From Paradesertivirga superstes (lineage in GTDB: Bacteria > Bacteroidota > Bacteroidia > Sphingobacteriales > Sphingobacteriaceae): a DNA stretch of 64,000 nucleotides. This document shows, piece by piece, positions 1 to 9,697 of the stretch; positions within the stretch are counted from its first letter, which is position 1, and each line of letters begins with the position of its first letter. The position numbers and the translations under genes were made by a program. A model generated the notes under the pieces. That model saw only the letters and a list, made by a program, of their open reading frames with translations. It was not told the origin of the DNA and did not search any database. The DNA lies in contig NZ_JBBJCN010000002.1 in the NCBI RefSeq assembly GCF_037622515.1, positions 186,001-250,000 on the forward strand, written 5' to 3'.

Positions 1-2
1 CT

Positions 3-2210
3 TCTGGCGGCACCAAAAACCGCGATTGGTGGCCAGATAAATTAAACATTGGTATTCTCCGGCAGCATGCCGCAATTTCCGACCCTATGGACCCGGGATT
101 TAATTATGCAAAAGCGTTTCAAAGCCTTGACCTGCAGGCAGTAAAAACCGACCTGCATGCATTAATGACCGATTCTCAGGATTGGTGGCCTGCTGATTTC
201 GGGCACTATGGCCCACTTTTCATCAGGATGGCCTGGCACAGCGCCGGCACCTACCGCGTGTTTGATGGCCGTGGTGGCGGAGGCATGGGCTTGCAACGTT
301 TTGCTCCTTTAAATAGTTGGCCTGATAACGTAAATCTTGACAAGGCACGGAGGCTTTTGTGGCCCGTTAAGCAAAAGTATGGTAAAAAGCTATCGTGGGC
401 AGATTTAATGATACTGGCTGGTAATGTTGCATTAGAAAGCATGGGCTTTAAAACATTTGGTTTTGCGGGTGGCCGTGCTGATGTTTGGGAACCAGCCGAA
501 GATGTATTTTGGGGCTCAGAAACAACCTGGCTGGGCAACGAAGACCGTTACGGAAAAGGTGTTGAGGGTGTTGCATCCCACGGCGTATTACCTTCTGATG
601 AGGATGCAGATGGAAAAATCCACTCCCGCGACTTAAAAGAACCCTTAGCTGCTGCACACATGGGCCTGATTTATGTAAATCCGGAAGGACCAGATGGCAA
701 CCCCGACCCAATTGCAGCCGCAAAAGATATACGTACTACTTTCAGCCGAATGGCTATGAATGATGAGGAAACAGTTGCCCTGATTGCAGGCGGACATAGC
801 TTTGGCAAAACGCACGGAGCCGCATCTTCAGACAATGTGGGTAAAGAGCCGGAAGCCGAAGGCCTGGAACTGAATGGATTTGGCTGGGTTAATAGTTTTG
901 GCTCGGGGAAAGCCGGCGATACCATTACCAGCGGATTGGAAGTTACCTGGACCACCACGCCTACACAATGGAGCAATAACTTTTTTGAAAATCTTTTCGC
1001 GTTTGAATGGGAATTGACCAAAAGCCCGGGCGGCGCACATCAGTTTGTGGCGAAAGATGCCGGAGAGATTGTGCCGGATGCCCATGATCCTTCAAAAAAG
1101 CATCGACCTACCATGCTCACAACCGATTTATCGTTGCGGCTGGACCCTGAATATGAAAAAATTTCAAGACGCTTTTTAAATGACCACAATGCTTTCGCGG
1201 ATGCTTTCGCTCGTGCATGGTTCAAGCTAACCCATCGCGATATGGGTCCGCGTTCCCGTTACCTCGGACCAGAGGTTCCCCGGGAGGAGTTGTTGTGGCA
1301 GGATCCGATTCCGGCAGTTAATCACACTTTAATTGATGAACAGGATGTTGCAGCACTCAAAGGGATGATTCTGGGAGCTGGCCTTAGTGTTTCTGAAATG
1401 GTTTCTACTGCCTGGGCGTCTGCTTCTACTTTCCGTGGTTCCGATAAGCGTGGTGGTGCCAATGGTGCCCGCATCAGGTTGGCGCCGCAAAAAGATTGGC
1501 ATGTAAATAATCCTATTCAGCTAACCAAAGTACTGGCAATTTTTGAAGGTATTCAAAATCAGTTTAATGGAGCAGCGGAAGGAGGAAAAAAAGTGTCACT
1601 TGCCGATTTGATCGTGTTAGCAGGAAGCGCTGCTGTTGAAAAAGCAGCAGGCGATGCTGGATTCAACGTACCCGTACCTTTCGCTCCGGGCCGCATGGAT
1701 GCATCTGCCGAACAGACCGATGTAGAATCTTTTAAATACCTCGAGCCAAAAGCAGATGGTTTCCGTAATTACCGGAAATTCAACACGCCGGTATCGACAG
1801 AGGCGCTGTTGATTGATAAAGCACAAAGCCTGACGCTAACAGTTCCGGAACTAACGGTGCTCCTTGCAGGCATGCGTGCATTGAACACGAATTTCGATGG
1901 CTCTAAGCATGGTATTTTCACAGACCGCCCTGGTGTGCTCACAAACGATTTTTTGGTTAAGCTACTCGATATGGGCACAGCATGGAAAGCGATGGGCGAA
2001 GACAAGGAACTATATTTAGGTACAGACCGTAAAAGCGGGCAACCTAAGTATACCGCTACTCGTGCGGATCTTGTTTTTGGATCAAATGCTGAGTTGAGAG
2101 CAGTAGCAGAAGTTTACGCAAGCACAGATGCTGAAGAAAAATTTGTTAGAGACTTTATAGCAGCCTGGGTAAAAGTGATGAACCTTGACAGGTTTGATAT
2201 AAACCAATAA
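3..2210 (+). CDS. katG: Catalase-peroxidase KatG (5' end outside window)
   Basis: Bifunctional haem catalase-peroxidase that removes hydrogen peroxide. The frame is open from base 3 and encodes family sequence upstream of the first Met at 87, so the true start lies left of the window. The distal haem motif RMAWHSAGTYR (Arg 225, Trp 234, His 237 in base coordinates) and the proximal-His motif GGHSFGKTHG are present. The Tyr of LIYVNPEGPDGNPDP and the Met of SRMAMND are in place for the Trp-Tyr-Met adduct that gives KatG its catalase activity. The second, inactive peroxidase-like half is complete to the natural C-terminus. A strong terminator follows at once, so this is the end of its transcript. 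The identification is secure. Confidence 0.97.
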   Translation, partial: SGGTKNRDWWPDKLNIGILRQHAAISDPMDPGFNYAKAFQSLDLQAVKTDLHALMTDSQDWWPADFGHYGPLFIRMAWHSAGTYRVFDGRGGGGMGLQRFAPLNSWPDNVNLDKARRLLWPVKQKYGKKLSWADLMILAGNVALESMGFKTFGFAGGRADVWEPAEDVFWGSETTWLGNEDRYGKGVEGVASHGVLPSDEDADGKIHSRDLKEPLAAAHMGLIYVNPEGPDGNPDPIAAAKDIRTTFSRMAMNDEETVALIAGGHSFGKTHGAASSDNVGKEPEAEGLELNGFGWVNSFGSGKAGDTITSGLEVTWTTTPTQWSNNFFENLFAFEWELTKSPGGAHQFVAKDAGEIVPDAHDPSKKHRPTMLTTDLSLRLDPEYEKISRRFLNDHNAFADAFARAWFKLTHRDMGPRSRYLGPEVPREELLWQDPIPAVNHTLIDEQDVAALKGMILGAGLSVSEMVSTAWASASTFRGSDKRGGANGARIRLAPQKDWHVNNPIQLTKVLAIFEGIQNQFNGAAEGGKKVSLADLIVLAGSAAVEKAAGDAGFNVPVPFAPGRMDASAEQTDVESFKYLEPKADGFRNYRKFNTPVSTEALLIDKAQSLTLTVPELTVLLAGMRALNTNFDGSKHGIFTDRPGVLTNDFLVKLLDMGTAWKAMGEDKELYLGTDRKSGQPKYTATRADLVFGSNAELRAVAEVYASTDAEEKFVRDFIAAWVKVMNLDRFDINQ

Positions 2211-2233
2211 GCTGGTTCTATAAAATAAAGAAG

Positions 2234-2269
2234 CCGCCTCATATTTAATCAAGTATGAGGCGGTTTTTT
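2234..2269 (+). terminator. Intrinsic terminator of katG
   Basis: A perfect 10-bp stem (CCGCCTCATA at 2234-2243 with TATGAGGCGG at 2254-2263) has a 10-nt loop and is followed by TTTTTT. It begins 24 bp after the katG stop. Confidence 0.93.
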
Positions 2270-2668
2270 GCTGAAGTTTAAGAGAGTATTATACTTTGGA
2301 CTTGTAAAATTTGACTGTGTTATTTGCGTCGGGTCCACAGCTCTCAATGACTAAGGAGGCGGTTCCGGTTAATTCAAATCTGGCTTCATTCTTTCAAACC
2401 CCAAAATCGCTATTTTTTTTCGATAACCCTTTAGCCAGCGGCATTTCAGCCCGAAACCACTCCCCTCACCTCCATTTCCCTCAAATTTCCAATTTCTATT
2501 TTCATAACCCGGCTTCAACAGCCATTTCGAAACTCGCAATCCCTCTCGAATCACTCTTTACAGTTTAACAACGCCTTTTCGGGAGCCTTTCACAATTTTC
2601 TAAAAGTGCCTGAGGGTATTGACTTTGCCTCGTACCCGCCTTAACTTTAAAGAAAAAAAAAACACCTT
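2270..2668. other. Intergenic, no gene seen
   Basis: About 400 bp between the katG terminator and the next small gene. Short frames on both strands have no plausible start or composition. Near the right end TAACTTTA (2642-2649) resembles the Bacteroidota -7 element TAnnTTTG and could serve the 66-aa gene at 2669. Confidence 0.5.
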
Positions 2669-2869
2669 ATGAAACATATACCACGACTGTTTATTTACAC
2701 CGCCGACATGGTACGGATCAGCGGGAAATGCGAGCGCAGCTGTCAGCGGCTCATGCAAAAAATGAGAGAACATTTTGGCTTACAGAAAGGCCAGGAAATA
2801 ACGCTATATCAGGCAAGCAAATACCTTAATGTTCCCACAGACCAGCTGGCTCCCTACCTGATGAGCTAG
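2669..2869 (+). CDS. Small (66 aa) putative DNA-binding protein
   Basis: A basic 66-residue protein. The segment IYTADMVRISGKCERSCQRL followed by a short basic helix and a C-terminal YLNVPTDQLAPYL resembles small Bacteroidota helix-turn-helix-like proteins that start with a Phe/Tyr-Ile-Tyr strand and an 'ItGkseRs.qrl' helix. I cannot name a Pfam family with certainty. ATG follows an A-rich leader with no clear Shine-Dalgarno, as is usual in this phylum. A terminator follows 31 bp after the stop. From memory, proteins of this type are often found near DUF6266-like genes, and one lies 600 bp downstream; a functional link is inference. Confidence 0.6.
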   Translation: MKHIPRLFIYTADMVRISGKCERSCQRLMQKMREHFGLQKGQEITLYQASKYLNVPTDQLAPYLMS

Positions 2870-2900
2870 GCTTAACAACACAAAACGGTTCTTTCCCATA

Positions 2901-2938
2901 AGCTCCAACGCCGGCACGGTGTTGGGGCTTTTTATTTT
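2901..2938 (+). terminator. Intrinsic terminator after the 66-aa gene
   Basis: AGCTCCAAC (2901-2909) pairs with GTTGGGGCT (2921-2929) with one G-U pair, with a further CCG/CGG pairing inside, followed by a T-rich run. Confidence 0.85.
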
Positions 2939-3229
2939 ACCGGGTTTGCCGGAATATATAATTAATGAGCCCGGTAGAATAGTAAAGCTGGGTCGACCGT
3001 ACCCGCCTTGATCCCCTCCTTGAAAAAAAGAAAGGGAAAATAAAGCCCCTGGAAACCATATTGAAATTTTAGTCTGATTATTTTTGGATTCAGGTGTCGG
3101 CCACCGCAGAACGATGGGCCGCCAGATTGCAATGATTACCCGCATTTAAATCAAACCGTCATTTTCGTACATAGCCCACAAATACACAATTCCCGGTAGC
3201 AATCCGACAGCATTTCCGCGGGCATTCCC

Positions 3230-3273
3230 TGAGCAGTTCTTGAGCGGTCCTTAAGCGGTCCTATAGCGGTTCT
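3230..3273 (+). repeat. Four tandem 11-bp repeats
   Basis: Consecutive units TGAGCAGTTCT, TGAGCGGTCCT, TAAGCGGTCCT and ATAGCGGTTCT, with an exact 11-bp period (about one helical turn) and a conserved AGCgGTtCT core. They lie in the roughly 540-bp intergenic region (2939-3475) before the DUF6266-like gene, about 130 bp upstream of its likely promoter. On the minus strand they fall in a 64-codon frame with no other support, so I treat them as non-coding. Apart from the promoter, nothing else was seen in this gap. Confidence 0.75.
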
Positions 3274-3402
3274 AAGAGCCGCGTCAAAATCAGACATTAC
3301 GGCACAAAAACGCCATTTCCGTTTATAGCCGTCAACCTGGTACAAAACTGTGAAAAACCGCCTTTACGGCACCAGACATGAGGTATTAGTCCGATCTCGC
3401 CT

Positions 3403-3410
3403 TACCTTTG
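3403..3410 (+). promoter_or_regulatory. Probable -7 element, TACCTTTG
   Basis: An exact match to the Bacteroidota housekeeping -7 consensus TAnnTTTG, 65 bp before the ATG at 3476. The -33 element is weak. Confidence 0.5.
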
Positions 3411-3475
3411 ACTCAAGCATTTCGTTACCGGTAATTTCAAATGTGAAACAGATTGTTTAACATAAAAATAAAAAC

Positions 3476-4036
3476 ATGGAATTAAAAAATAATGATTTAG
3501 TAAAAGGTGCAAGCGGCCGCATCGGCGACCAGTTAGTTTACAGGCAGCGCGGGGGTAAAACAATTATCGCCAAAAGGCCGAGGCCAAAAATCAAGCCCGA
3601 CACAATTTCTCAGATAACAACACGGGAGCTGTTTTACAACGCTGTGCTGTACGCTAAAACAGTGATTGCTGACGAAGCAACAAAAGCCATCTATCAAGCC
3701 AAAACTCAGGGAAACCAGACGGCTTATAATCTTGCAGTCTCTGATTTCTGTAAGGCACCGGAGATCAGGTTATGTGATTCTTCTGATTATACCGGTCTGA
3801 TGGGACAGGTAATAAGGATCCGGGCAACCGACGATTTTAAAGTAGAATCGGTACGGCTAGAGATTAAAGACAGCAGCGATGCTGCAATCGAGGAAGGCGA
3901 AGCAGTGTTGGGAACTAACGGTGTCGACTGGATCTACAACACTACAGCAGCAAACCCTCTTCTGGAAGGCACAAAGCTGATTGTTAGTGCTGCCGATATA
4001 CCGGGCAACGTTACCAAAAAGGAGTTTATCCTTTAG
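3476..4036 (+). CDS. DUF6266-like protein of unknown function (186 aa)
   Basis: The N-terminus is Gly- and Lys-rich (GASGRIGDQLVYRQRGGKTI, then KRPRPKIKP), a layout I associate with DUF6266 and similar Bacteroidota-specific proteins. A helical middle and a C-terminal all-beta, immunoglobulin-like segment (about residues 100-186) follow. There is no signal peptide and no recognisable catalytic motif. It has its own promoter-like TACCTTTG and a terminator, so it is monocistronic. The family assignment is tentative and the function unknown. Confidence 0.7.
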   Translation: MELKNNDLVKGASGRIGDQLVYRQRGGKTIIAKRPRPKIKPDTISQITTRELFYNAVLYAKTVIADEATKAIYQAKTQGNQTAYNLAVSDFCKAPEIRLCDSSDYTGLMGQVIRIRATDDFKVESVRLEIKDSSDAAIEEGEAVLGTNGVDWIYNTTAANPLLEGTKLIVSAADIPGNVTKKEFIL

Positions 4037-4051
4037 ATTGAATAATTCCCT

Positions 4052-4083
4052 GGGGCTGGTTCAGATAGAACCGGCCTCTTTTA
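4052..4083 (+). terminator. Intrinsic terminator after the DUF6266-like gene
   Basis: GGGGCTGGTTC (4052-4062) pairs with GAACCGGCCTC (4068-4078), allowing two G-U pairs, followed by TTTT. Confidence 0.88.
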
Positions 4084-4496
4084 TGTATTCCTGTGCTAAA
4101 GTCCGACTCCCCAACTAACCTATCGCTTAATAATTGAGCTTAAAAAGAGCAGTAACGACCTGGGCCTCCGGTCAAAAAGCCGACAAAAGGAAATTATACA
4201 AACATTCAGCTATTTCTAAACCAATATCAAATTTCAAGTATCCGGCAAACCAACAATCCAGTCCCTACTATCCTATGAAGACCGGAATCCTTCAGTGCCG
4301 GATAAAGTTCTCTGCTGATTTAAGCGCTTTATATATTCGTACAACTAACTACTGATTTACAGGAGCGGGTCTGGCAACTACTCCGCAAGGAGGAAAATTC
4401 AAGGATCTTTTTTAAATTAAATAAAAAGCAATAAATAATGACTTTTTGAAGATTTTTATAGTGAATCGCTTGCTTATCTTTAATGAAGCCAGCCCC
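4084..4496. other. Intergenic, no gene seen
   Basis: About 410 bp of AT-rich sequence. A 73-codon frame starting at a TTG at 4134 lacks a ribosome binding site, family resemblance or compositional support, and I do not call it. Confidence 0.5.
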
Positions 4497-5267
4497 ATGA
4501 AATTTTTCATATTGACATTCCTGCATTTTCTTGCCTTTCAATTCACAACATTCGCACAGGATACTATTAGTCGCCCGCCGGATTCCTCCAAAACCGCGAA
4601 AAGCTTTCATGTTAGTTCGAAACTGATTGCGTACGGCGCACCTGCATTGTTATTGTCGTATGGATTTATGTCCTTAGAAAATAAACCTGTTCAAAATCTG
4701 GACATCGGTATCAGACATGAGCTTGTTGAGGGAAAGCCAGGTTTTTCAACGCATTGGGACGACAACCTGCGCTACGCCCCTATTATGGCGGTATATTCGT
4801 TAAATCTTCTTGGGATTAAAGGAAAAAACAATTTGATCGACCGCTCTGCTATTTATCTGATTTCAAATATCATTATGAGTAAATCGGTTGACTTCCTCAA
4901 AGACAAGACTCACAAACTCAGACCCTCTCAAGGAGACTTTCGCTCGTTTCCATCCGGACATACAGCCTTAGCGTTTGGAGCAGCGGAATTCATGAGACTG
5001 GAATATAAAGATAAATCGCCATGGTTTGGATATACTGCCTATTCGATAGCAGCAGCAACGGGGGCAATCAGAATGGTCAAGAATGAACATTGGTTAAGCG
5101 ATGTACTAGCTGGTGCAGGCGTAGGTATTTTGTCAACCAAAGCCTCTTATACTCTTTACCCCTGGCTTAAGAAAAAAATTATTGGCAGTAAAAACCTTAA
5201 TTTCCGCTCCAGCCCCTTTGTTGACCATGGAGTAATTGGCTACTCTATCATTGTACCTTTAAACTGA
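4497..5267 (+). CDS. PAP2-family membrane-associated phosphatase
   Basis: The three PAP2 (type 2 phosphatidic acid phosphatase) motifs are intact and in order: KDKTHKLRP, FPSGHTA and RMVKNEHWLSDVLAG. They supply the conserved Lys/Arg, the Ser-Gly-His and the catalytic His-xxx-Asp. Such enzymes dephosphorylate lipid phosphates or undecaprenyl/phosphatidyl-type diphosphates on the outer face of the membrane. The frame can extend upstream to a TTG at 4446. I choose ATG 4497 because it is followed directly by a signal-like hydrophobic segment ending FAQ, giving 256 aa. The substrate cannot be told from sequence. Confidence 0.88.
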   Translation: MKFFILTFLHFLAFQFTTFAQDTISRPPDSSKTAKSFHVSSKLIAYGAPALLLSYGFMSLENKPVQNLDIGIRHELVEGKPGFSTHWDDNLRYAPIMAVYSLNLLGIKGKNNLIDRSAIYLISNIIMSKSVDFLKDKTHKLRPSQGDFRSFPSGHTALAFGAAEFMRLEYKDKSPWFGYTAYSIAAATGAIRMVKNEHWLSDVLAGAGVGILSTKASYTLYPWLKKKIIGSKNLNFRSSPFVDHGVIGYSIIVPLN

Positions 5268-5346
5268 CAAAGGCCCGGATATTGCGGTTTTTAAGTCATA
5301 GTAACCAATCGGCCATAATCTTGGTTAAAGCCAATCATAATCATAG

Positions 5347-5774
5347 GTGATCTTTCAGACTCATTTACACCTTCTTATTACCCACCTTCCTATATTCGGA
5401 TCAATAACAGGAGCTATTGTTTTAGCCTATGGACTGGCCATTAAAACGCCACCAACATTAAGCGTAGCTTATCTTGTTTTAATTATATCGTCTGTCGGTG
5501 CCGTAATAGCACATCAAACCGGAGAAGCCGCAGAGGAGACTGTAGAGCATCTTCAATGTATTTCTAAAATCTGATACATGAGCATGAAGAGTCGGCGGAA
5601 ATAGCGTTAATTGCCATGATTATTGTTGGTGTATTTGCGTTGGTCGCATTTTTCCAGTTTACAGAATTCACCTTACTCTTACTCCATTGCCTGGGTCACC
5701 CTGGTTTTATCTTTATCAGGCTTTGGTATTATCGCCAGGAAAGGTTACCTGGGGTGGTTAGATCAGACATCCTG
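5347..5774 (+). pseudogene. Frameshifted DUF2231-like small membrane protein
   Basis: The frame opens at a GTG with HLHLLITHLPIFGSITGAIV and a second hydrophobic span, then stops after VEHLQCISKI. Shifting frame at about 5565 continues as LIHEHEESAEIALIAMIIVG plus a third hydrophobic span. A second shift near 5685 continues as YSIAWVTLVLSLSGFGIIAR and ends at a natural stop at 5774. The three pieces together read as one four-helix membrane protein resembling DUF2231-type proteins (His/Leu-rich first helix). Two separate frameshifts argue for a real pseudogene, though sequencing error could explain either. Confidence 0.7.
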
Positions 5775-5961
5775 AAGTTAGTTCGAGGATAGCTACGGAG
5801 CCCCGAGGCCAGGAAATCACTATGACGATTAGTTGTAAGGTACTGTAACTATTAACCAGCACATAGAACTTAAAATACCTTCTGGTATCTGTCAAACTCC
5901 TGAGCCTCCGCTACCTGTTAAGTAACATGAAAGCACCTTAAAAAAACGACTATTAATTGTC

Positions 5962-8025
5962 TTATCTGCTTATTCGCAAGAACTGGGCATTAACAGCTAC
6001 TATTATAGTACTTAGGCTCATTAAAACGGCTCCCGCTGCCGGACTAAGCATAAAAGCCGGATATAAAATGCCCGCCGCTAAAGGAATTGCTATTACGTTG
6101 TATCCAACTGCCCAAATCAGATTTTGAATCATCTTTCGATAGGTAGCCCTGCCAAATTTTATCATACCAACCACATCGTGAGGGTCGCTGTTTACCAAGA
6201 TAATATCTGCTGTTTCTGCCGCAACATCGGTTCCTGATCCAACGGCTATTCCAACATCTGCCAGCGCTAATGCAGGAGCATCGTTAACTCCATCGCCCGT
6301 CATTGCAACAAATTCGCCTTTTTGTTGGAACTCTCTAACCTTTTCTTGTTTTTTGTCGGGTAGAACATTAGCTAAAAAGCCATCCATTCCTAAGGTTTTC
6401 GAAACCGACTCTGCAACATGTTCGTTATCTCCTGTAAGTAAATAAGATTTGATCCCCATAGATTTCAGTTCGGCAATAGCAGCAGCCGATGAAGGGCGGA
6501 TTGTATCTGCAAGAGTTATAATCCCTGCCGTTATACCATCAATAATTAAAAAGTTAACCGTTTCCGAAGCCTGGTCGATTTGTTCAGGGATATCTGGCAT
6601 GGGTTTATTTTCATTTTTGAAATAGTTAGGCCCTCCGGCAACTACCTTCTTTCCTTTAGCGATCCCTGCTACACCTATTCCAGGTAAATAGCCAAATTCA
6701 GAGGAAGTCCAAAGTTCAAGCTTTTTTTCCCCTAGTGTTTTTAATACTCCTTTAGCTATATAATGTTCTGAATTCTGCTGCAGAGCTGCCGCGTATTGCA
6801 AAATATCATTTTCCGTGTATTGATTATCCAGTGAAATAACCTGTTTAACCTGATGGGATCCTTCAGTTAAAGTCCCGGTTTTATCAAAAATAACAAGCGT
6901 TAATTTTCTGGAGTTTTCAAAAGCTGTGCGGTTTCTAATAAGAAGTCCATTTATCGCGGCCTGCGATGTCGAAATTGCTACTACTAAGGGAATGGCCACA
7001 CCCAGAGCATGTGGGCAGGATGTTACCATTACAGTCACCATTCGCTCTAAAGCAAAAGCCAAACTACCTTCCTTGCTAAACCAAAATATAAAAGTTGCTA
7101 TCCCAATAGTGAGTGATACATATGTTAGCCATTTTGCCACCTTATTTGCAAGATTCTGGGTGAAAGATTTGGCAGCCTGTGCTCCTTCTACCATTTTAAT
7201 AACCTTGTTCAGGTAGCTATCTTTGCCGGTGCCCGTAACCAGTACTTTTACAGACCCATCTCCATTAATAGAGCCGCCTATAACTTTATCATCTTTCTGT
7301 TTTTCGACAGGAAGGCTTTCACCGGTTAGCATACTTTCGTTTACAGACGAATACCCATCAATAATTTCTCCGTCGGCAGGAATCTTTTCTCCGGGCTTTA
7401 TTAAAATTATATCAGCCTTTTTGAGCTCGTTTAAAGGGATATCGAAAACAGAGCCGTTTCGTTCTATATGAACAGTTGAAGGAAGCAATGCGACTAATGA
7501 TTCTAATGCCCGTGAAGCCGCCATTTGCGACCGCATCTCAAAATAATGGCCAAGCAACATAATATCAATTAAAGTCGCCAGCTCCCAGAAAAAATCCATA
7601 CCCGGTAAACCAAAAATAACCGCCGTACTGTACGCAAATGCGACTAATATAGCAATGGCGATCAGAGTCATCATGCCTGGACTAGAGGATTTCATCTCCC
7701 TCACCATTCCAACTAAAAATGGCTTCCCTCCATACACAAAAATCGTCATGCTTAATCCCCACAAAACAAATTTAGAACCGGGAAACACTAAACGGTATCC
7801 AAACCAATGTTGAATCATTTCAGACAACATCAAAACCGGAATTGTCAGAACGAGACACAGCCAGAACCGCTTTAAAAAATCTGCTGTATGGTGCCCCATA
7901 TGTTCATCATGCTCCAAATGGATATCATGAACTTTTTCATGCCCTGATGATGGGTGCGAATCGTGGTTGGTGTGAGCACGGGCTTTTTTGGGTTGGTGCT
8001 GATGACGATTCTGATAATTTTCCAT
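5962..8025 (-). CDS. copB: CopB-type (CPH) copper-translocating P1B ATPase
   Basis: Heavy-metal P-type ATPase of 687 aa. The first 50 residues are His-rich (many HxH, HD and HE groups) and there is no N-terminal CxxC metal-binding domain. The helix-6 metal site is CPH (residues 337-339) rather than CPC, the P1B-3/CopB signature associated with Cu export. The actuator TGES (234-237), phosphorylation DKTGT (381-385) and hinge TGDGVND motifs are present. A GTG at 8049 could add eight residues, but ATG 8025 leads directly into the His-rich tail. The metal is inferred from the CPH motif. Confidence 0.93.
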   Translation of the reverse strand: MENYQNRHQHQPKKARAHTNHDSHPSSGHEKVHDIHLEHDEHMGHHTADFLKRFWLCLVLTIPVLMLSEMIQHWFGYRLVFPGSKFVLWGLSMTIFVYGGKPFLVGMVREMKSSSPGMMTLIAIAILVAFAYSTAVIFGLPGMDFFWELATLIDIMLLGHYFEMRSQMAASRALESLVALLPSTVHIERNGSVFDIPLNELKKADIILIKPGEKIPADGEIIDGYSSVNESMLTGESLPVEKQKDDKVIGGSINGDGSVKVLVTGTGKDSYLNKVIKMVEGAQAAKSFTQNLANKVAKWLTYVSLTIGIATFIFWFSKEGSLAFALERMVTVMVTSCPHALGVAIPLVVAISTSQAAINGLLIRNRTAFENSRKLTLVIFDKTGTLTEGSHQVKQVISLDNQYTENDILQYAAALQQNSEHYIAKGVLKTLGEKKLELWTSSEFGYLPGIGVAGIAKGKKVVAGGPNYFKNENKPMPDIPEQIDQASETVNFLIIDGITAGIITLADTIRPSSAAAIAELKSMGIKSYLLTGDNEHVAESVSKTLGMDGFLANVLPDKKQEKVREFQQKGEFVAMTGDGVNDAPALALADVGIAVGSGTDVAAETADIILVNSDPHDVVGMIKFGRATYRKMIQNLIWAVGYNVIAIPLAAGILYPAFMLSPAAGAVLMSLSTIIVAVNAQFLRISR

Positions 8026-8349
8026 AATCGCATTTAATTTAGTAAACACACTATGTTACAGTTAATTATCCAGACAATGAAAATTCTATCTCAAATTAAT
8101 GTGAATAAATAGGGCATCTACAATCCTGCCGCTATTTCAAAATTAAAGTTATTGCATTTGTGCTGCGCCATCCTTGAAGATTCTCGTTGCAAAGGCCGCA
8201 AATTAAAATGCCTGGGCTGTATAAGCCCCAAAGGCAGAAATATGGTAAGCAAAAAGCCAAACTGTTTTGTTTGGGAAGCATACTATATAAATATATACTA
8301 CAAAAGCAGGCAAACAGAAATAACCCTGCATTCTATTGTGAAATACTGC
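8026..8349. other. Intergenic, no gene seen
   Basis: About 320 bp between the copper ATPase and the porin-like gene. Plus-strand frames here are low-complexity and overlap the porin 3' end. No clear terminator or promoter was found. Confidence 0.45.
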
Positions 8350-9666
8350 CTAAAATCCTACTACGGCCTGTATTACATAACCTTTAAATTCGCCACCATT
8401 AAAGATGTTAGATGCTGGATAATCTTTGTGTTGTTGTTTCACATATTCACCTTTTAATAAGATATTATTAGTTAAGAACCAACCCGCACCGAAAGTTATG
8501 CGATCAACTTTCACATCCTGAGTATATGTAATGGGAGTTGCTCCTGTTACATTCATTGGCCTGTACTCTAAGACATTATATCTTGCGCCTACAAAAAAGT
8601 TCTCTGCAGCACCGATTCTGTAAACAGCATCAACGGCGTACTGAGTGGCTTTTCTATCATTTACTTCACTTCTGGTCCTTCCCTTAGCCATTTCGTAAGT
8701 CCCGAAAAGCTCCAGGCCATAAGCTTTAGCAAACCCACTCACCTGCACTGCGTCTACGCGTTTGCTAAAACCAGGACTAACCCGGCCTGATGTAAACTGA
8801 TCTGCAGATTTACTTCCGACTTTCTCCAAAACCATAAAATAATTAGAACCAGTACGATCGCCAGCATAAAGAGTATTACCTCCGGAGCTTTTATTTCCAT
8901 AATAAGACCCTGAAATACGAAGGCGAATACTCTGAGTTAATTGTTTATCGAAACCGGCTTTTAAATACACAGCAGGGGATTTGTGAATATCGCTATCCTG
9001 AGGAGTTGCTACAATGCTATCGATATTACCTTTTATCATACCGTTGGTAATACCTACCAAACCAAAGAAGCCGCTTTTCCGAACTAATACCTCACCACCA
9101 ATTTCTGTTGTAAATGCATCCATTATGTAGTTTTCAGCAAAAGGGTTATAAAGCGTGTGACCACCATCCGATCTGCGGAAATGCTGATCCCCGTAATTGA
9201 TTTCCATGTGCCCTACTTTAATGGTGGTAAGCTTCATGATATCATCCCAAATCTGACCTTTAAATGGAAGCCTGTCAAATTGAATATAACCTCCTTTAAC
9301 CCAGGTTTCGTTGTGGTGACGAGATGACAAGTAGCTGGTTAAATTTAACCTGATACCTTCTGCAAGCTGAACGTCCATAAATAAATTAGCATTCGCTGTG
9401 TTGAACCCCGGAGTCATTTTGTACAGTCCGCCGGAAACATTCTTATGTTTCAGGCCCTGGAATGACTGTGTGAAACCAGCCCCCCATTGCACTTTTAGCC
9501 TGTCAAATATTGCATTTGTGTCTTTCGGAGCTTCGAAAACATTGATTCCTGTTTTATCGTAAGCGCGAAGGTTCGCTACGTCTGTTTGTGCCTTTAATAC
9601 TATCGGACTCACAAGTGCAAGTATTAAGGCGGCTTTTTCGATGATGTTGGAAAATTGAGTTTTCAT
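8350..9666 (-). CDS. Porin-like outer-membrane beta-barrel protein
   Basis: A 438-aa secreted protein. The Sec signal peptide ends ...VLKAQ. The rest is alternating amphipathic strands with many aromatic and Gly residues and ends in VVGF, the aromatic-terminal pattern of outer-membrane barrels. It resembles uncharacterised Bacteroidota porins of the phosphate-selective-porin (OprO/OprP) type, but the substrate is unknown. It lies 31 bp after the YceI gene on the same strand and is probably co-transcribed with it. Confidence 0.8.
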   Translation of the reverse strand: MKTQFSNIIEKAALILALVSPIVLKAQTDVANLRAYDKTGINVFEAPKDTNAIFDRLKVQWGAGFTQSFQGLKHKNVSGGLYKMTPGFNTANANLFMDVQLAEGIRLNLTSYLSSRHHNETWVKGGYIQFDRLPFKGQIWDDIMKLTTIKVGHMEINYGDQHFRRSDGGHTLYNPFAENYIMDAFTTEIGGEVLVRKSGFFGLVGITNGMIKGNIDSIVATPQDSDIHKSPAVYLKAGFDKQLTQSIRLRISGSYYGNKSSGGNTLYAGDRTGSNYFMVLEKVGSKSADQFTSGRVSPGFSKRVDAVQVSGFAKAYGLELFGTYEMAKGRTRSEVNDRKATQYAVDAVYRIGAAENFFVGARYNVLEYRPMNVTGATPITYTQDVKVDRITFGAGWFLTNNILLKGEYVKQQHKDYPASNIFNGGEFKGYVIQAVVGF

Positions 9667-9697
9667 TTTTTTAGTATTTAAAATGAAAGTTTAGTGT

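Noticed and set aside
2369..2554. 61-codon minus-strand frame in the katG downstream gap
   Set aside because: No start context and no partner gene. The composition is not decisive, and it might be a dispersed repeat but cannot be shown from one window.
4134..4355. 73-codon frame after the DUF6266-like gene
   Set aside because: TTG start, no ribosome binding site, no homology recognised, composition unlike neighbours.
8152..8457. 101-codon plus-strand frame before the porin 3' end
   Set aside because: Starts at TTG in AT-rich intergenic sequence and runs into the antisense of the porin gene.
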